The notes under the pieces are model-generated. The model did not search any database, was not told the origin of the DNA, and worked only from the letters and a program-made list of their open reading frames with translations. A stretch of DNA of 64,000 nucleotides from JANNRA01 sp031401035. Its GTDB lineage: Bacteria; Desulfobacterota; Binatia; HRBIN30; CADEER01. The stretch is from positions 1 through 64,000 of the forward strand of contig JANNRA010000118.1 in assembly GCA_031401035.1 (NCBI GenBank), given 5' to 3'. Of the stretch, positions 23,819 to 31,467 are shown one piece after another (position 1 is the first letter of the stretch; each line of letters opens with the position of its first letter). The translations under genes and the position numbers were made by a program.

Positions 23819-26221
23819 ATGACACCCGCGCGGCGCAAGGCGTCGCTTCTGCTCCTGACCGCCCTCGGACTGAGCGCAATCGGCGGCGCCCTCTGGTGGG
23901 GCACCGTCGCGACGGCACCGCCGGCGACGGGGCCCTCCGCGCCCGAACCGGCGGCGGTGACCGAGCCGGCGCCGTTCGCGCGTTGGTTGGCGTTCGAAGC
24001 CGCGGCGGTCCGCGACCACGCCCCCGCCGCCGACCGCTACATCGACGCCCTGCTCGGGCACCAGATCTTCCGCGTTCCGCCGCGCGGTGTGCCGGCGCAG
24101 CTCGGACGCCAGCTCCTACTCGACGACGACAAGCTCCTGCTCTCCTCCGGCCGGCACCTGTGGACACGTGAACTCGCCTTTCAGCCCGGGCTCGCCGGCG
24201 AGTTCTGCTACGGCCACTCCACGTACTGCCTGCGGCGCCTCTTCGACGTGTCGTTCGCGGTCGACGGACGCCCGGTGGTGCTCTACGACAACCAGTACTG
24301 GATCGAGCGCTACCCCAGCCACACCGCAGTACACTACGAACTGCCTGGCGTCTCGATCGTCGAACGCAAGTACATCACCTGGGATGATCGCGCCGCCGTC
24401 ACCTACGCGCTGACGGCGACCGACAGCAAGCCGCATACGGTGGCGATCGAGGTCCAGGCGCCGTACCCGCCGATGCCCGGCGCCACCGACGCAGCGCCGG
24501 CGTTCCCGCACCTCGGCAGCGGGAGCTTCCAGGGACGGCCGTTGCACCTGTACCTCGATGCACCGGGGTTCACGCCGCTCGCGGCGGCGAGCGTCCACCT
24601 GCGCCGCGAGATCGCAGTGGCGGCCACGGGTACGGTCGAGGACATCTCCGTGGCGATGCGCTTCGACGAGACGGCGCGCGCCGCGCCAGCCGAAGCGCTG
24701 CCGACCTATGGCGAGCAGGCGCGCGCCTACAACCGCTGGTTCGCCGAGCAGGTGCCGTACTTCGATGCGCCCGATCTCGGCTTCAAGCGCATGTGGTTCT
24801 ATCGCTGGTGGGTGGTGCGCTTCTCGATGGTCGACATGCAGGCGCCCGATCTGCAGGGCCCGGCGTTCTACGAGGGTAAGCTCGGCTTCGACAACGTTAT
24901 CGGCTTCGCCGTGCCGCTGCAGATCAAGGAGCTCACCTACCTGCGCGACCCGCGCTTCGCGCTGTCGCAGCTCGAGAACAGCTACCGCACGCGCGCCGAG
25001 AACGGCGCCGTCCTCGATCCGCCCGGCAGCCCCTACTGGAACGAGACCTATTCGCACTGGATCGCCGCCGCCGCCCTGGAGCTGCACCAGGTGCAGCCCA
25101 TCCCCCTCGACACCTTGCGCCGCCTGCTGCCGGCCATGGCAGGCGATGTGCGCGCCTGGCTCACCGCCTACGACGCCGACGGCGACGCTCTGCCCGAACG
25201 CGACCGACCGCGGGTCACCGGCTACGACCTCGACATCCTGTCGTATTGGTACTTCGCGGGCACGCGGCTCGATCCCCGCGCCGAACCGCCGGCGCTGGAG
25301 CGGGTCGACTTCGCCAGCTTCGTGTTCGCCAACGCGGTCGCCGTCGCCGCGCTTGCCGAGGCGGCCGGCGACGCCACGATGGCGGCCGAGTTCCGCGCCG
25401 CCGCGGCGCGCATCCGCGCCGCGGCACTGGCCAACCTCTGGGATGACGAGACGCGCTTCTTCTACCCGCAGCGCGCTGCCGATGGCGCGCGCGCGCCGCT
25501 GCGCGAACTGCACGGCTTCTTCCCGTTCACGACGCGGCTGGCGCCGGACGAACCGCGCTATACCGGCGCGCTCAACGCGCTGATCGATCCGGCCGACTTC
25601 TGGGCCCGCTACCCGCCGGTGATCACCAGCCTGCGGCACTACCGCGAGTGGACCTGGGAGATGGACGGGCTGACGCGCAACATCGCGCCCCATCCGATCA
25701 GCATGGGGGCGCGCACCGTTCTGCAGGCGATCAAGCATTACCACGGGCACGACATCACACCGGCGCACTTCATGGAGCTGATGCAGCGCTACAACGATCT
25801 GCTCTACCCCGGCGTCCTCCCCTCCGATCCCTACTGGCGTCCGAACGCCCACGAGTACTACTCGCAGTGGGAGCCCTACGCGCAGACGCCGCTCCCAAAA
25901 CCGTCGGAGATCTCGCACGACTTTCACTCGATGTACCTCTCGCTGGTGGTCGAGGGCGTCGTCGGCCTGACACCGCGCGACGACGACCGTATCGAGCTGC
26001 AGCCGATGGCCCTCGCGTGGCCGTACTTCGCCCTCGACGGCCTGCGCTACCGCGGCCATGATCTGACAATCGTCTGGGACCGGCCGGACGGCGTCGTGCG
26101 CTACCCGGGGTACGCGGAGGGCTTGTCGCTGCGCATCGACGGCGTGCCGGCATTCACGCGCCCGACGCTCGCGCACGTCGTCTACGACCCCGCCACCGGC
26201 GCCGTCGAGACGCCGTCCTGA
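23819..26221 (+). CDS. Secreted (alpha/alpha)6 glycoside hydrolase, MGH1/GH63-like
   Basis: An 800-residue protein with a cleavable or anchoring N-terminal hydrophobic segment (about 10-28) after a basic start, so it acts outside the cytoplasm. The N-terminal 300 residues are a beta-sandwich; the rest is an (alpha/alpha)6 barrel with GSPYWNETYSHWIAAAALEL, DADGDALPERDRPRVTGYDLD, LRELHGFFPFTTRL, REWTWEMDGLTRNIAPHPIS and SEISHDFHSMYLSLVVEGVVGL. This order fits glucosidase/mannosylglycerate-hydrolase-like clans. The substrate is unknown; no transporter for sugars or sensor is linked, apart from the divergent MFS carrier. ATG 23819 chosen over GTG 23798 because it opens directly on the signal sequence. 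It converges on the TPR gene with a 3-base gap. Confidence 0.83.
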   Translation: MTPARRKASLLLLTALGLSAIGGALWWGTVATAPPATGPSAPEPAAVTEPAPFARWLAFEAAAVRDHAPAADRYIDALLGHQIFRVPPRGVPAQLGRQLLLDDDKLLLSSGRHLWTRELAFQPGLAGEFCYGHSTYCLRRLFDVSFAVDGRPVVLYDNQYWIERYPSHTAVHYELPGVSIVERKYITWDDRAAVTYALTATDSKPHTVAIEVQAPYPPMPGATDAAPAFPHLGSGSFQGRPLHLYLDAPGFTPLAAASVHLRREIAVAATGTVEDISVAMRFDETARAAPAEALPTYGEQARAYNRWFAEQVPYFDAPDLGFKRMWFYRWWVVRFSMVDMQAPDLQGPAFYEGKLGFDNVIGFAVPLQIKELTYLRDPRFALSQLENSYRTRAENGAVLDPPGSPYWNETYSHWIAAAALELHQVQPIPLDTLRRLLPAMAGDVRAWLTAYDADGDALPERDRPRVTGYDLDILSYWYFAGTRLDPRAEPPALERVDFASFVFANAVAVAALAEAAGDATMAAEFRAAAARIRAAALANLWDDETRFFYPQRAADGARAPLRELHGFFPFTTRLAPDEPRYTGALNALIDPADFWARYPPVITSLRHYREWTWEMDGLTRNIAPHPISMGARTVLQAIKHYHGHDITPAHFMELMQRYNDLLYPGVLPSDPYWRPNAHEYYSQWEPYAQTPLPKPSEISHDFHSMYLSLVVEGVVGLTPRDDDRIELQPMALAWPYFALDGLRYRGHDLTIVWDRPDGVVRYPGYAEGLSLRIDGVPAFTRPTLAHVVYDPATGAVETPS

Positions 26222-26224
26222 CCG

Positions 26225-26941
26225 TCAGCGTTCGAGCGAGCGCAGCTCCGCCTCGGCGGCGCGGTCGGCCGGGTCGATGTGCAACACATGCACGAACTCG
26301 CCGATCGCCAGGTCGTCGAGCCCCTTGTGCTTGTAGTTCACGCCGAGGTGGTAATGCGCCGCGGCGTCGTCCGGGTTCGCGACGGCCACCTGCGTGAACG
26401 CCGCGATCGCCTCGTCGGCCTGGCCGAGCCGCTCGTACAGCACCCCCATGTGGTAATGCGCGATGACGTAGCCCGGGTCGGCGGCGACGACGCGCCGGAA
26501 GCTGTCGAGCGCCTCGTCGAGATCGCCGAGATGGAAGAGCGACAGCGCCAGGCGGTAGCGCGCCGGCACCGAAGCGGGGTTGTACAGCAGCGCCCGTCGG
26601 CAGGCATCGGCACAGGCGTCGAGGCGGCCCCGGCGATACTGGCTGACCGCCAGCTGAAAGTGCGCGTGCGCCAGGGAATCGTCGAGCGCCACGGCGCGCT
26701 GGAACGCGCCGATCGCCTCGTCGAGTTCGCCAAGGTGATAGTGCGCCAAGCCGAGGGTGAAGTGGGCCTCGGGGTTGGCGGGGTACTGCGCCACAACCCG
26801 CACACAGCGATCGCGCGCGCGCTCGGCGCTGCCAACGCCGAGATCGCGATCCTGGCCCGGTTGGCGCAGAGGGAAGCCACAGTGCTTGCAGAAGTTATGA
26901 TCCGCCGCGTTGGTGACCTGACAGTCCGGACACACAGGCAT
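26225..26941 (-). CDS. Zinc-ribbon plus tetratricopeptide repeat protein
   Basis: A 238-residue protein. Residues 4-21 are a zinc ribbon (CPDC ... CKHC). Residues 45-235 contain five to six TPR units, recognisable from repeats of AHxxLGxxYxxxGxxDEAIxxFxxAV type (for example AHFTLGLAHYHLGELDEAI and AHYHMGVLYERLGQADEAI). There is no signal peptide, so it should be a cytoplasmic scaffold for protein-protein contacts. No catalytic motif is seen. It converges with the glycoside hydrolase and faces a gene-free stretch upstream. Confidence 0.88.
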   Translation of the reverse strand: MPVCPDCQVTNAADHNFCKHCGFPLRQPGQDRDLGVGSAERARDRCVRVVAQYPANPEAHFTLGLAHYHLGELDEAIGAFQRAVALDDSLAHAHFQLAVSQYRRGRLDACADACRRALLYNPASVPARYRLALSLFHLGDLDEALDSFRRVVAADPGYVIAHYHMGVLYERLGQADEAIAAFTQVAVANPDDAAAHYHLGVNYKHKGLDDLAIGEFVHVLHIDPADRAAEAELRSLER

Positions 26942-27094
26942 GAGCGCCTCCCTGGGCCTTGTGGATTCTCGCCGGGCGCACTATCGCGCCGCGCCGGGGC
27001 GCCTGGCAAGAGAAAATTCCCGCAACTTATGTGACCCCTGCCCGGGGCTAATCTCGGCCCATGCAGGCTCGGCCCGTCCGCGCCATGCTCGCAG
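26942..27094. other. Gene-free spacer upstream of the TPR gene
   Basis: Together with the decayed hppA sequence and the lipoprotein promoter region, this forms the longest stretch without an intact gene in the window (26942-27579). I see no open frame with coding character here. On the minus strand TTGCCA and GATAGT with 18-bp spacing lie about 50 bases before the TPR start and could be its promoter. Confidence 0.4.
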
Positions 27095-27409
27095 TCAACG
27101 CAGCAGCGGTGCCATGACCAGCGCCACCGCCGACATGGGATTGGTCACGATATTCAGCGGCGGCCCGGCGGTGTTCTTGACAGGGTCGCCGACCGTGTCA
27201 CCGCCTCGATCATGTCGGACGCTGCCTCGCCCAGGGCGCGCGTCCTGGAAGGCCGCGAACAGCGCAGTGCGGTCAGCGCCGACGTCGGGCGCGAACAACG
27301 CCATCGCCGAGGCCCCGAGCGAGAAGCCGGTCAGGACGTTCTTCGTCGTCGCCATAATCCTGGGAGCGGACCCCGGCGGCCTTTTGGCGGCGAACCGGAG
27401 CGCCCGCAC
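27095..27409 (-). pseudogene. hppA: Decayed membrane pyrophosphatase (hppA) remnant
   Basis: The minus-strand translation holds recognisable pieces of a proton/sodium-pumping membrane pyrophosphatase. GDTVGDPVKNTAGPPLN followed by SAVALVMAPLL matches the strongly conserved GDTVGDPFKDTxGP...LN block and final helix of HppA. TTKNVLTGFSLGASAMALF with TALFAAF resembles the [23 protein letters not shown] region. Between them, another frame reads GEAASDMIEAV, like the conserved GxAAxxMVEEVR segment, so a frameshift separates the pieces. Only about 100 of roughly 680-750 residues remain and spacings are much shortened by deletions. Upstream bases carry no further HppA similarity that I can see. Confidence 0.75.
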
Positions 27410-27489
27410 TCCCGCCAGCGCGGCGATCTCGTCACCCCCGCCAAAGGGGTTCGCTACTTACAATCCCCCGCAGCCCTGGGTTTTTCATC

Positions 27490-27517
27490 TTGACCCTTGC
27501 GATGAAGCCGATTTTGT
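27490..27517 (+). promoter_or_regulatory. Candidate promoter of the tandem lipoprotein genes
   Basis: TTGACC at 27490-27495 is a good -35; TTTTGT at 27512-27517, 16 bases later, is a weak -10. The region 27490-27580 is clearly more AT-rich than the surroundings. A second possible -10 (TACACT) lies at about 27552. Confidence 0.35.
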
Positions 27518-27579
27518 GGAAGAAAACTGCAGCGGTGCTGATGTAAACCATTACACTTGTGAAGAAGGAGGACGGAGAA

Positions 27580-27813
27580 ATGGTGTCGAAGAAAGTATTG
27601 ATTGCGGGCGTGGCCCTGGTCGCTGGACTGGCGGGTTGCACTGCGAAGCTCGATCCGGCCGATATGCAGAAGATCGAAGCGGCCGTGAGCCGCGCCGAAG
27701 CTGCGGCCAACAAGGCAAGTGCTGCGGCGCAGAGCGCGTCGGCGGCGGCCTCCCAGGCGGATGCAGCGGCCCAGAAGGCCGAAGCGATCGCCACCAAGTC
27801 CTACCGCAAGTGA
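27580..27813 (+). CDS. Lpp-like alanine-zipper lipoprotein (first of two)
   Basis: A 77-residue small lipoprotein. The signal ends VAGLAGC with the lipidated Cys at about 20. The mature part is a heptad-like alanine zipper (AAVSRAEAAANKASAAAQSASAAA as short blocks) predicted to form a trimeric coiled coil like Lpp and OprI. It ends ATKSYRK, strikingly close to the ATKYRK end of E. coli Lpp, whose last Lys is joined to peptidoglycan. AAGGAGG at 27565-27571 sits 8 bases before ATG 27580. A second gene of the same type follows after 59 bases, and both end in a strong terminator. Likely abundant and involved in holding outer membrane to wall; inferred. Confidence 0.87.
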   Translation: MVSKKVLIAGVALVAGLAGCTAKLDPADMQKIEAAVSRAEAAANKASAAAQSASAAASQADAAAQKAEAIATKSYRK

Positions 27814-27872
27814 CCCAAACCGGGCACTGCGGAGACTTTCGGCAGCAAGCAGAGGCCAAGGAGGAGCGCGTA

Positions 27873-28124
27873 ATGTCGCGTAAAGTTCGTATTGCGTTCG
27901 GAGTGCTGGGTCTGGGACTGATGGCCAGCGTAGCGACCGGCTGCCCGAAGAATCCGGGTGTTCCGCCGGACCTGATGGCGCGACTCGAGGCTGCGGCCAA
28001 CAAGGCCGAGGCGGCGTCGAGCCAAGCCGAGATGGCGGCTGGTAGGGCCGCGGAAGCGTCGCGCATCGCCCAGGCGGCAGCGGCGAAACTCGAAGCCGGT
28101 CACGCCGGCAGCATGTACAAGTAG
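27873..28124 (+). CDS. Lpp-like alanine-zipper lipoprotein (second of two)
   Basis: An 83-residue lipoprotein paralogous in design to the gene before it. The signal ends SVATGC with Cys at about 24, then a short PKNPGVPPD linker, then an alanine zipper (LEAAANKAEAASSQAEMAAG and on). The last residues are GSMYK, again a C-terminal Lys after an aromatic residue. AAGGAGGA at 27858-27865 gives a near-ideal ribosome site for ATG 27873. The two zippers could form homo- or hetero-trimers. The following terminator suggests a bicistronic, highly expressed unit. Confidence 0.85.
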   Translation: MSRKVRIAFGVLGLGLMASVATGCPKNPGVPPDLMARLEAAANKAEAASSQAEMAAGRAAEASRIAQAAAAKLEAGHAGSMYK

Positions 28125-28160
28125 GCCGAGTTCGGCCATTTGGAATACACGCACCGCCTA

Positions 28161-28191
28161 AAAAGGGCGCCCGAAAGGGCGCCCTTTTTTT
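28161..28191. terminator. Strong bidirectional terminator with GAAA tetraloop
   Basis: A perfect 12-bp stem (arms 28161-28172 and 28177-28188) is closed by a C-GAAA-G tetraloop and followed by a run of T (28185-28191) on the plus strand; the A-run at 28160-28164 serves the minus strand. It ends the lipoprotein operon on one side and lies just beyond the stop of the alcohol dehydrogenase on the other. Confidence 0.93.
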
Positions 28192-28200
28192 GATTCGGCG

Positions 28201-29238
28201 TCAGCCCGTCGCGCCGTCGAAGAGGACCAGGGCCTTAATGGCGGTCTTGTCGTACGCGGCGGTACGATAGGCCTCAGCCACGGCCGCCAGCGGGAAGCGG
28301 TGCGTCACGACATGGCGCGCACCCACCACCCCGGCGGCGATCAGATCGAGCGCTCGACGCGTCTCGAGCGGGCCGCACGAGTAGCTCGGGATCAGGCGCA
28401 CCTCGCGAAAGTAGACATCGTGGGTCGACAGGGCGAGCGTTTCCCCCGGTTCGGTGCCCATGAACTGCACCACGGTGCCGCCGCGCGCCGCGCAGGCCAG
28501 GCCGGTGGCGATGGCGTGCACCGTCGCCGGGCCGACGATGACCACCTCGGCACCCTCCCCTTCGGTGTGCATGAGGACCTGTTTCGCCAGGTTGCCGGCG
28601 CTGGCGTCGATCGTCACATCCGCTCCGAGCGAGGCCGCCACCGCGCAGCGGCTCGCCACCAGATCCGCCGCCACGATCAGGCGGGCACCAAGGTGACGGG
28701 CCAGCAACACGTGCAGCTGACCCATGACGCCGAGGCCGATGACCAGCACGGACGCACCTTCGATCGGCCCGGCACGGTCGAGCGACTTGACGACGCAGGC
28801 AAGGGGTTCGACCAGAGCGCCATCGGCATCGGAGACATGCGCGGGCAATCGCAGCGTGTCGCCGGCAAGGTTGAAGGCCGGAACGCGAAAGAACTCCGCC
28901 ATGCCGCCCGGATCGAGTTGCGTCTGCTTCCAGACCGGGCACTGCACGAACTCCCCCCGCGCACAGGCCCTGCAGTGGAAGCAGGGCGCGTGGTGGTGCA
29001 CGAAGACGCGGTCCCCCAGCGCCAGCCCCTCGACACCGTCGCCGAGCGCCACGATCTCACCGACGGGTTCGTGTCCGAAGACCAGCGGCGCCTTCTTGCG
29101 GATGTACCATGGCACGACATCGCCGGAGCAGATGCCGCACGCCCGTGCCCGCACCAACGCCTCGCCGGGACCAATCGCCGGCACCGGCGCCTCCTCGACG
29201 CGTACATCGAGGAAGTCGTAGAGCCGCGCGACCCTCAC
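28201..29238 (-). CDS. Zinc-dependent alcohol dehydrogenase (second of two)
   Basis: A 345-residue medium-chain dehydrogenase of the threonine/sorbitol dehydrogenase group. Catalytic zinc ligands are the Cys in ACGICSGD and His-Glu in FGHEPVGEIV; a full structural zinc site is present in CFHCRACARGEFVQC. The Rossmann part shows LVIGLGVMGQLHV. The start is GTG 29238 within a GTGA overlap with the preceding dehydrogenase gene, so the pair is co-translated. The two proteins are related but differ throughout, suggesting consecutive steps or a heteromer; substrates are unknown. It ends next to the bidirectional terminator and is last in rsmD-coaD-adh-adh. Confidence 0.9.
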   Translation of the reverse strand: MRVARLYDFLDVRVEEAPVPAIGPGEALVRARACGICSGDVVPWYIRKKAPLVFGHEPVGEIVALGDGVEGLALGDRVFVHHHAPCFHCRACARGEFVQCPVWKQTQLDPGGMAEFFRVPAFNLAGDTLRLPAHVSDADGALVEPLACVVKSLDRAGPIEGASVLVIGLGVMGQLHVLLARHLGARLIVAADLVASRCAVAASLGADVTIDASAGNLAKQVLMHTEGEGAEVVIVGPATVHAIATGLACAARGGTVVQFMGTEPGETLALSTHDVYFREVRLIPSYSCGPLETRRALDLIAAGVVGARHVVTHRFPLAAVAEAYRTAAYDKTAIKALVLFDGATG

Positions 29239-30311
29239 CAGGCCTCGGGCAGGATGGCGAACTTGGCGCCGCCGCCGGCGCGCTGGCACTCGAGTGCGTC
29301 AGCGAGACGCTCGAGCGGATAGGTGCCGGCGACCAACGCCCCGCCACCGAGGGCCCCGCCGCTCAACAGCTCGAAGGCGGCGCGGACGTCGCGCGGCGTG
29401 AAGTGGAAGGGGCTCGCGATGGTCACCTGGTCGTAGTGCAACCTGGCGGTGTCGAAGCGGACCAGGCTGCCCACCGGGCAGCCGCCAAAGAGAATCACCT
29501 GCCCGCCACGGCGCGCCATCGCCGGCGCCGCTTCCCACACCTCGACCTGGCCCGTGCACTCGATGACCACGTCGGCGCCGCGGCCCCCCGTACGCGCCAA
29601 TACCGCCTCCCGCGCACCGTGCACGTCGCTCGCCAACACCGCCGCGCCAAGCGCCGCCGCCTGCGCCGCACGCGCCGCGCTGCGCGCGACCACCAGGACA
29701 TCCGAGACCCCCTGCGCGCGCAGCACCAGCAGGTGCAGCAGCGCAATCGCACCGGCACCGACCAACACCACGCAATCGTCCGGCCGCAGCCGCACGGCCG
29801 ACAACCCATGCATGACGCAGGCCAGCGGCTCCAGTAGGGCCGCCTCGGCGAACGACAGCGCGGAGGGCTTTGCGAAGAGATTGGTGCGCACCACCGCGCC
29901 GGGCAGCTTCACGTACTCGGCGAAGGCGCCGAGCACGAACTGCCCCTTCACCTGATCACACAGGTTCTCCTGGCCGCGCGCGCAGACGTAGCAGGCGCCA
30001 CACGGCGCCGTTGGCGCCGCCATGATCGCGTCGCCCTCGCACAGGCCGCGCACCGTCGCCCCGACCTCCGATACCTCGCCGGAGAACTCGTGCCCAAACA
30101 GCGTCGGCGTTGGGAACAGGGGATGGCCGCGTAAGTAGGTCTTGATGTCGGTCCCGCAGGTCAGCGCGGCTCGCACGCGCACGACAATGCCGTCCGGGTC
30201 GGCGCGCGGTCGCGGCAGCGCCCGCAGCTCCAACGTGCCCGGACGCACGAGCACATGCCCGCGCATTGTCAGCGCAGCGGCGGACCCCGCGGCGGCCGGC
30301 GCGCCGGTCAC
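29235..30311 (-). CDS. Zinc-dependent alcohol dehydrogenase (first of two)
   Basis: A 358-residue medium-chain dehydrogenase. Catalytic zinc: Cys in LTCGTDIKTY and His-Glu in FGHEFSGEV; structural zinc: CGACYVCARGQENLC. The cofactor loop is LVGAGAIALLHL. Its segment TCGTDIKTYLRGHP is typical of threonine- or sorbitol-type dehydrogenases and of enzymes in glycoside or polyol metabolism. The start is taken as GTG 30311, in a GTGA overlap with the coaD stop; ATG 30266 (MRGHVLV) is an alternative that fits the domain start. It overlaps the next dehydrogenase by four bases. The link with coaD and rsmD may only reflect compact packing. Confidence 0.9.
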   Translation of the reverse strand: MTGAPAAAGSAAALTMRGHVLVRPGTLELRALPRPRADPDGIVVRVRAALTCGTDIKTYLRGHPLFPTPTLFGHEFSGEVSEVGATVRGLCEGDAIMAAPTAPCGACYVCARGQENLCDQVKGQFVLGAFAEYVKLPGAVVRTNLFAKPSALSFAEAALLEPLACVMHGLSAVRLRPDDCVVLVGAGAIALLHLLVLRAQGVSDVLVVARSAARAAQAAALGAAVLASDVHGAREAVLARTGGRGADVVIECTGQVEVWEAAPAMARRGGQVILFGGCPVGSLVRFDTARLHYDQVTIASPFHFTPRDVRAAFELLSGGALGGGALVAGTYPLERLADALECQRAGGGAKFAILPEAW

Positions 30312-30805
30312 GTGCGCGCGCGAGGGAATTTCGCCACCAGTGCCCGGTGGACGACCGGCGGCACCAGCCCCGACACGTCGCCACCCAGGCTGGCGACCTC
30401 CTTCACGAGCCGCGACGCCGTATAAAAGTAGGCCTCGCTGGCGGTCATGAAGTAGGTCTCGACATGGGTGTTCAAGTGGCGGTTCATCATCGCCATCTGA
30501 AACTCGTACTCGAAGTCCGACACGGCGCGCAGGCCGCGGATGATGGCGTCGGCATTGATGCGATCGCAGTAGTGGACCAGCAACCCGTCGAACGCATCGA
30601 CTGTGACGCGGTCGTGGACGTCGGCAAGGGCCTCGGTCACCATCGCGACGCGCTCGGCCGCGGTGAAGAGGCCCGTCTCTTTGGCCGGGTTGTGAGCGAC
30701 GGCCACGACGATCTCATGGAAAACGCCGAGGGCGCGGCGAACGATATCGAGGTGCCCCTTCGTAATAGGGTCGAACGACCCTGCGTAGACTGCCTTCCGG
30801 TTCAC
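30308..30805 (-). CDS. coaD: Phosphopantetheine adenylyltransferase
   Basis: Penultimate enzyme of coenzyme A synthesis. The 165-residue protein has YAGSFDPITKGHLDIV (TxGH at 15-18, the nucleotidyltransferase motif), LFTAAERVAMV, FDGLLVHYC and IIRGLRAVSDFEYEFQMAMMNRHL, all diagnostic. The start is GTG 30805 in a GTGA overlap with the rsmD stop, the common rsmD-coaD pairing. Confidence 0.97.
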   Translation of the reverse strand: MNRKAVYAGSFDPITKGHLDIVRRALGVFHEIVVAVAHNPAKETGLFTAAERVAMVTEALADVHDRVTVDAFDGLLVHYCDRINADAIIRGLRAVSDFEYEFQMAMMNRHLNTHVETYFMTASEAYFYTASRLVKEVASLGGDVSGLVPPVVHRALVAKFPRART

Positions 30806-31386
30806 GGTCCCGCCGCCAGCTCCGTCGGGCGCATGTCCTCGAACAGCGCCAGCGCCGTCTTCCCATAGCGCTTGGCGACGGTCAACTGGAGGCAGCCGAA
30901 GGCCGGCCCCAGCGCGTCGTCGCTATGGTGCTCGGCAACCACCCAGGCGCCCGGGCGGGTCAGCCCGAGCGCCGCCAGACTCGCCACGGATGCCGCCGCC
31001 AGATCGTGTCCGTAGGGCGGATCGAGCACCACACCGTCGAAGCGCGCGCCGCGCCGCGCCAGGTCGCGCAGCGCCCCGTCCACAGGTGCCGCCAGCACGC
31101 GGCCGCGCTCAGCGAAGCCGCAGCGCTCGAGGTTGGCAGCCAGGATCCGGCGCGCCGCCGGGTCGCTCTCGACGAACAGCGCCGTGGCGGCCCCGCGGCT
31201 CAGGGCCTCGATCCCCAACCCGCCACTCCCAGCAAACAGGTCGAGCACCGCCGTCCCCGCCAGTTCGAAGCGGCTCGCGAGCATGCTGAACAACGCCTCC
31301 TTGACGCGGTCGGCAGTCGGACGCACGGCGATTCCCGGTACGCTGTTCAGACGACGCCCCCTGGCGCTCCCGGCAATCACGCGCAT
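30802..31386 (-). CDS. rsmD: 16S rRNA (guanine966-N2)-methyltransferase RsmD
   Basis: Methylates G966 of 16S rRNA in assembled small subunits. The 194-residue protein begins MRVIAGSARGRRL, with RPTADRVKEALFSML, SAM loop LDLFAGSGGLGIEALSRGA and catalytic DPPY at 122-125. ATG 31386 is preferred to an upstream start at 31452 because the family begins with RIIxGxxRGRxL. It is first in the rsmD-coaD-adh-adh run. Confidence 0.96.
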   Translation of the reverse strand: MRVIAGSARGRRLNSVPGIAVRPTADRVKEALFSMLASRFELAGTAVLDLFAGSGGLGIEALSRGAATALFVESDPAARRILAANLERCGFAERGRVLAAPVDGALRDLARRGARFDGVVLDPPYGHDLAAASVASLAALGLTRPGAWVVAEHHSDDALGPAFGCLQLTVAKRYGKTALALFEDMRPTELAAGP

Positions 31387-31467
31387 GCCCAGGCGCCCTA
31401 CCCCAGCGTCGGCCAACACCGCAACGCGCCGCTTGAGTGACGGCGTCGACACCGGTACACGCAGGAG

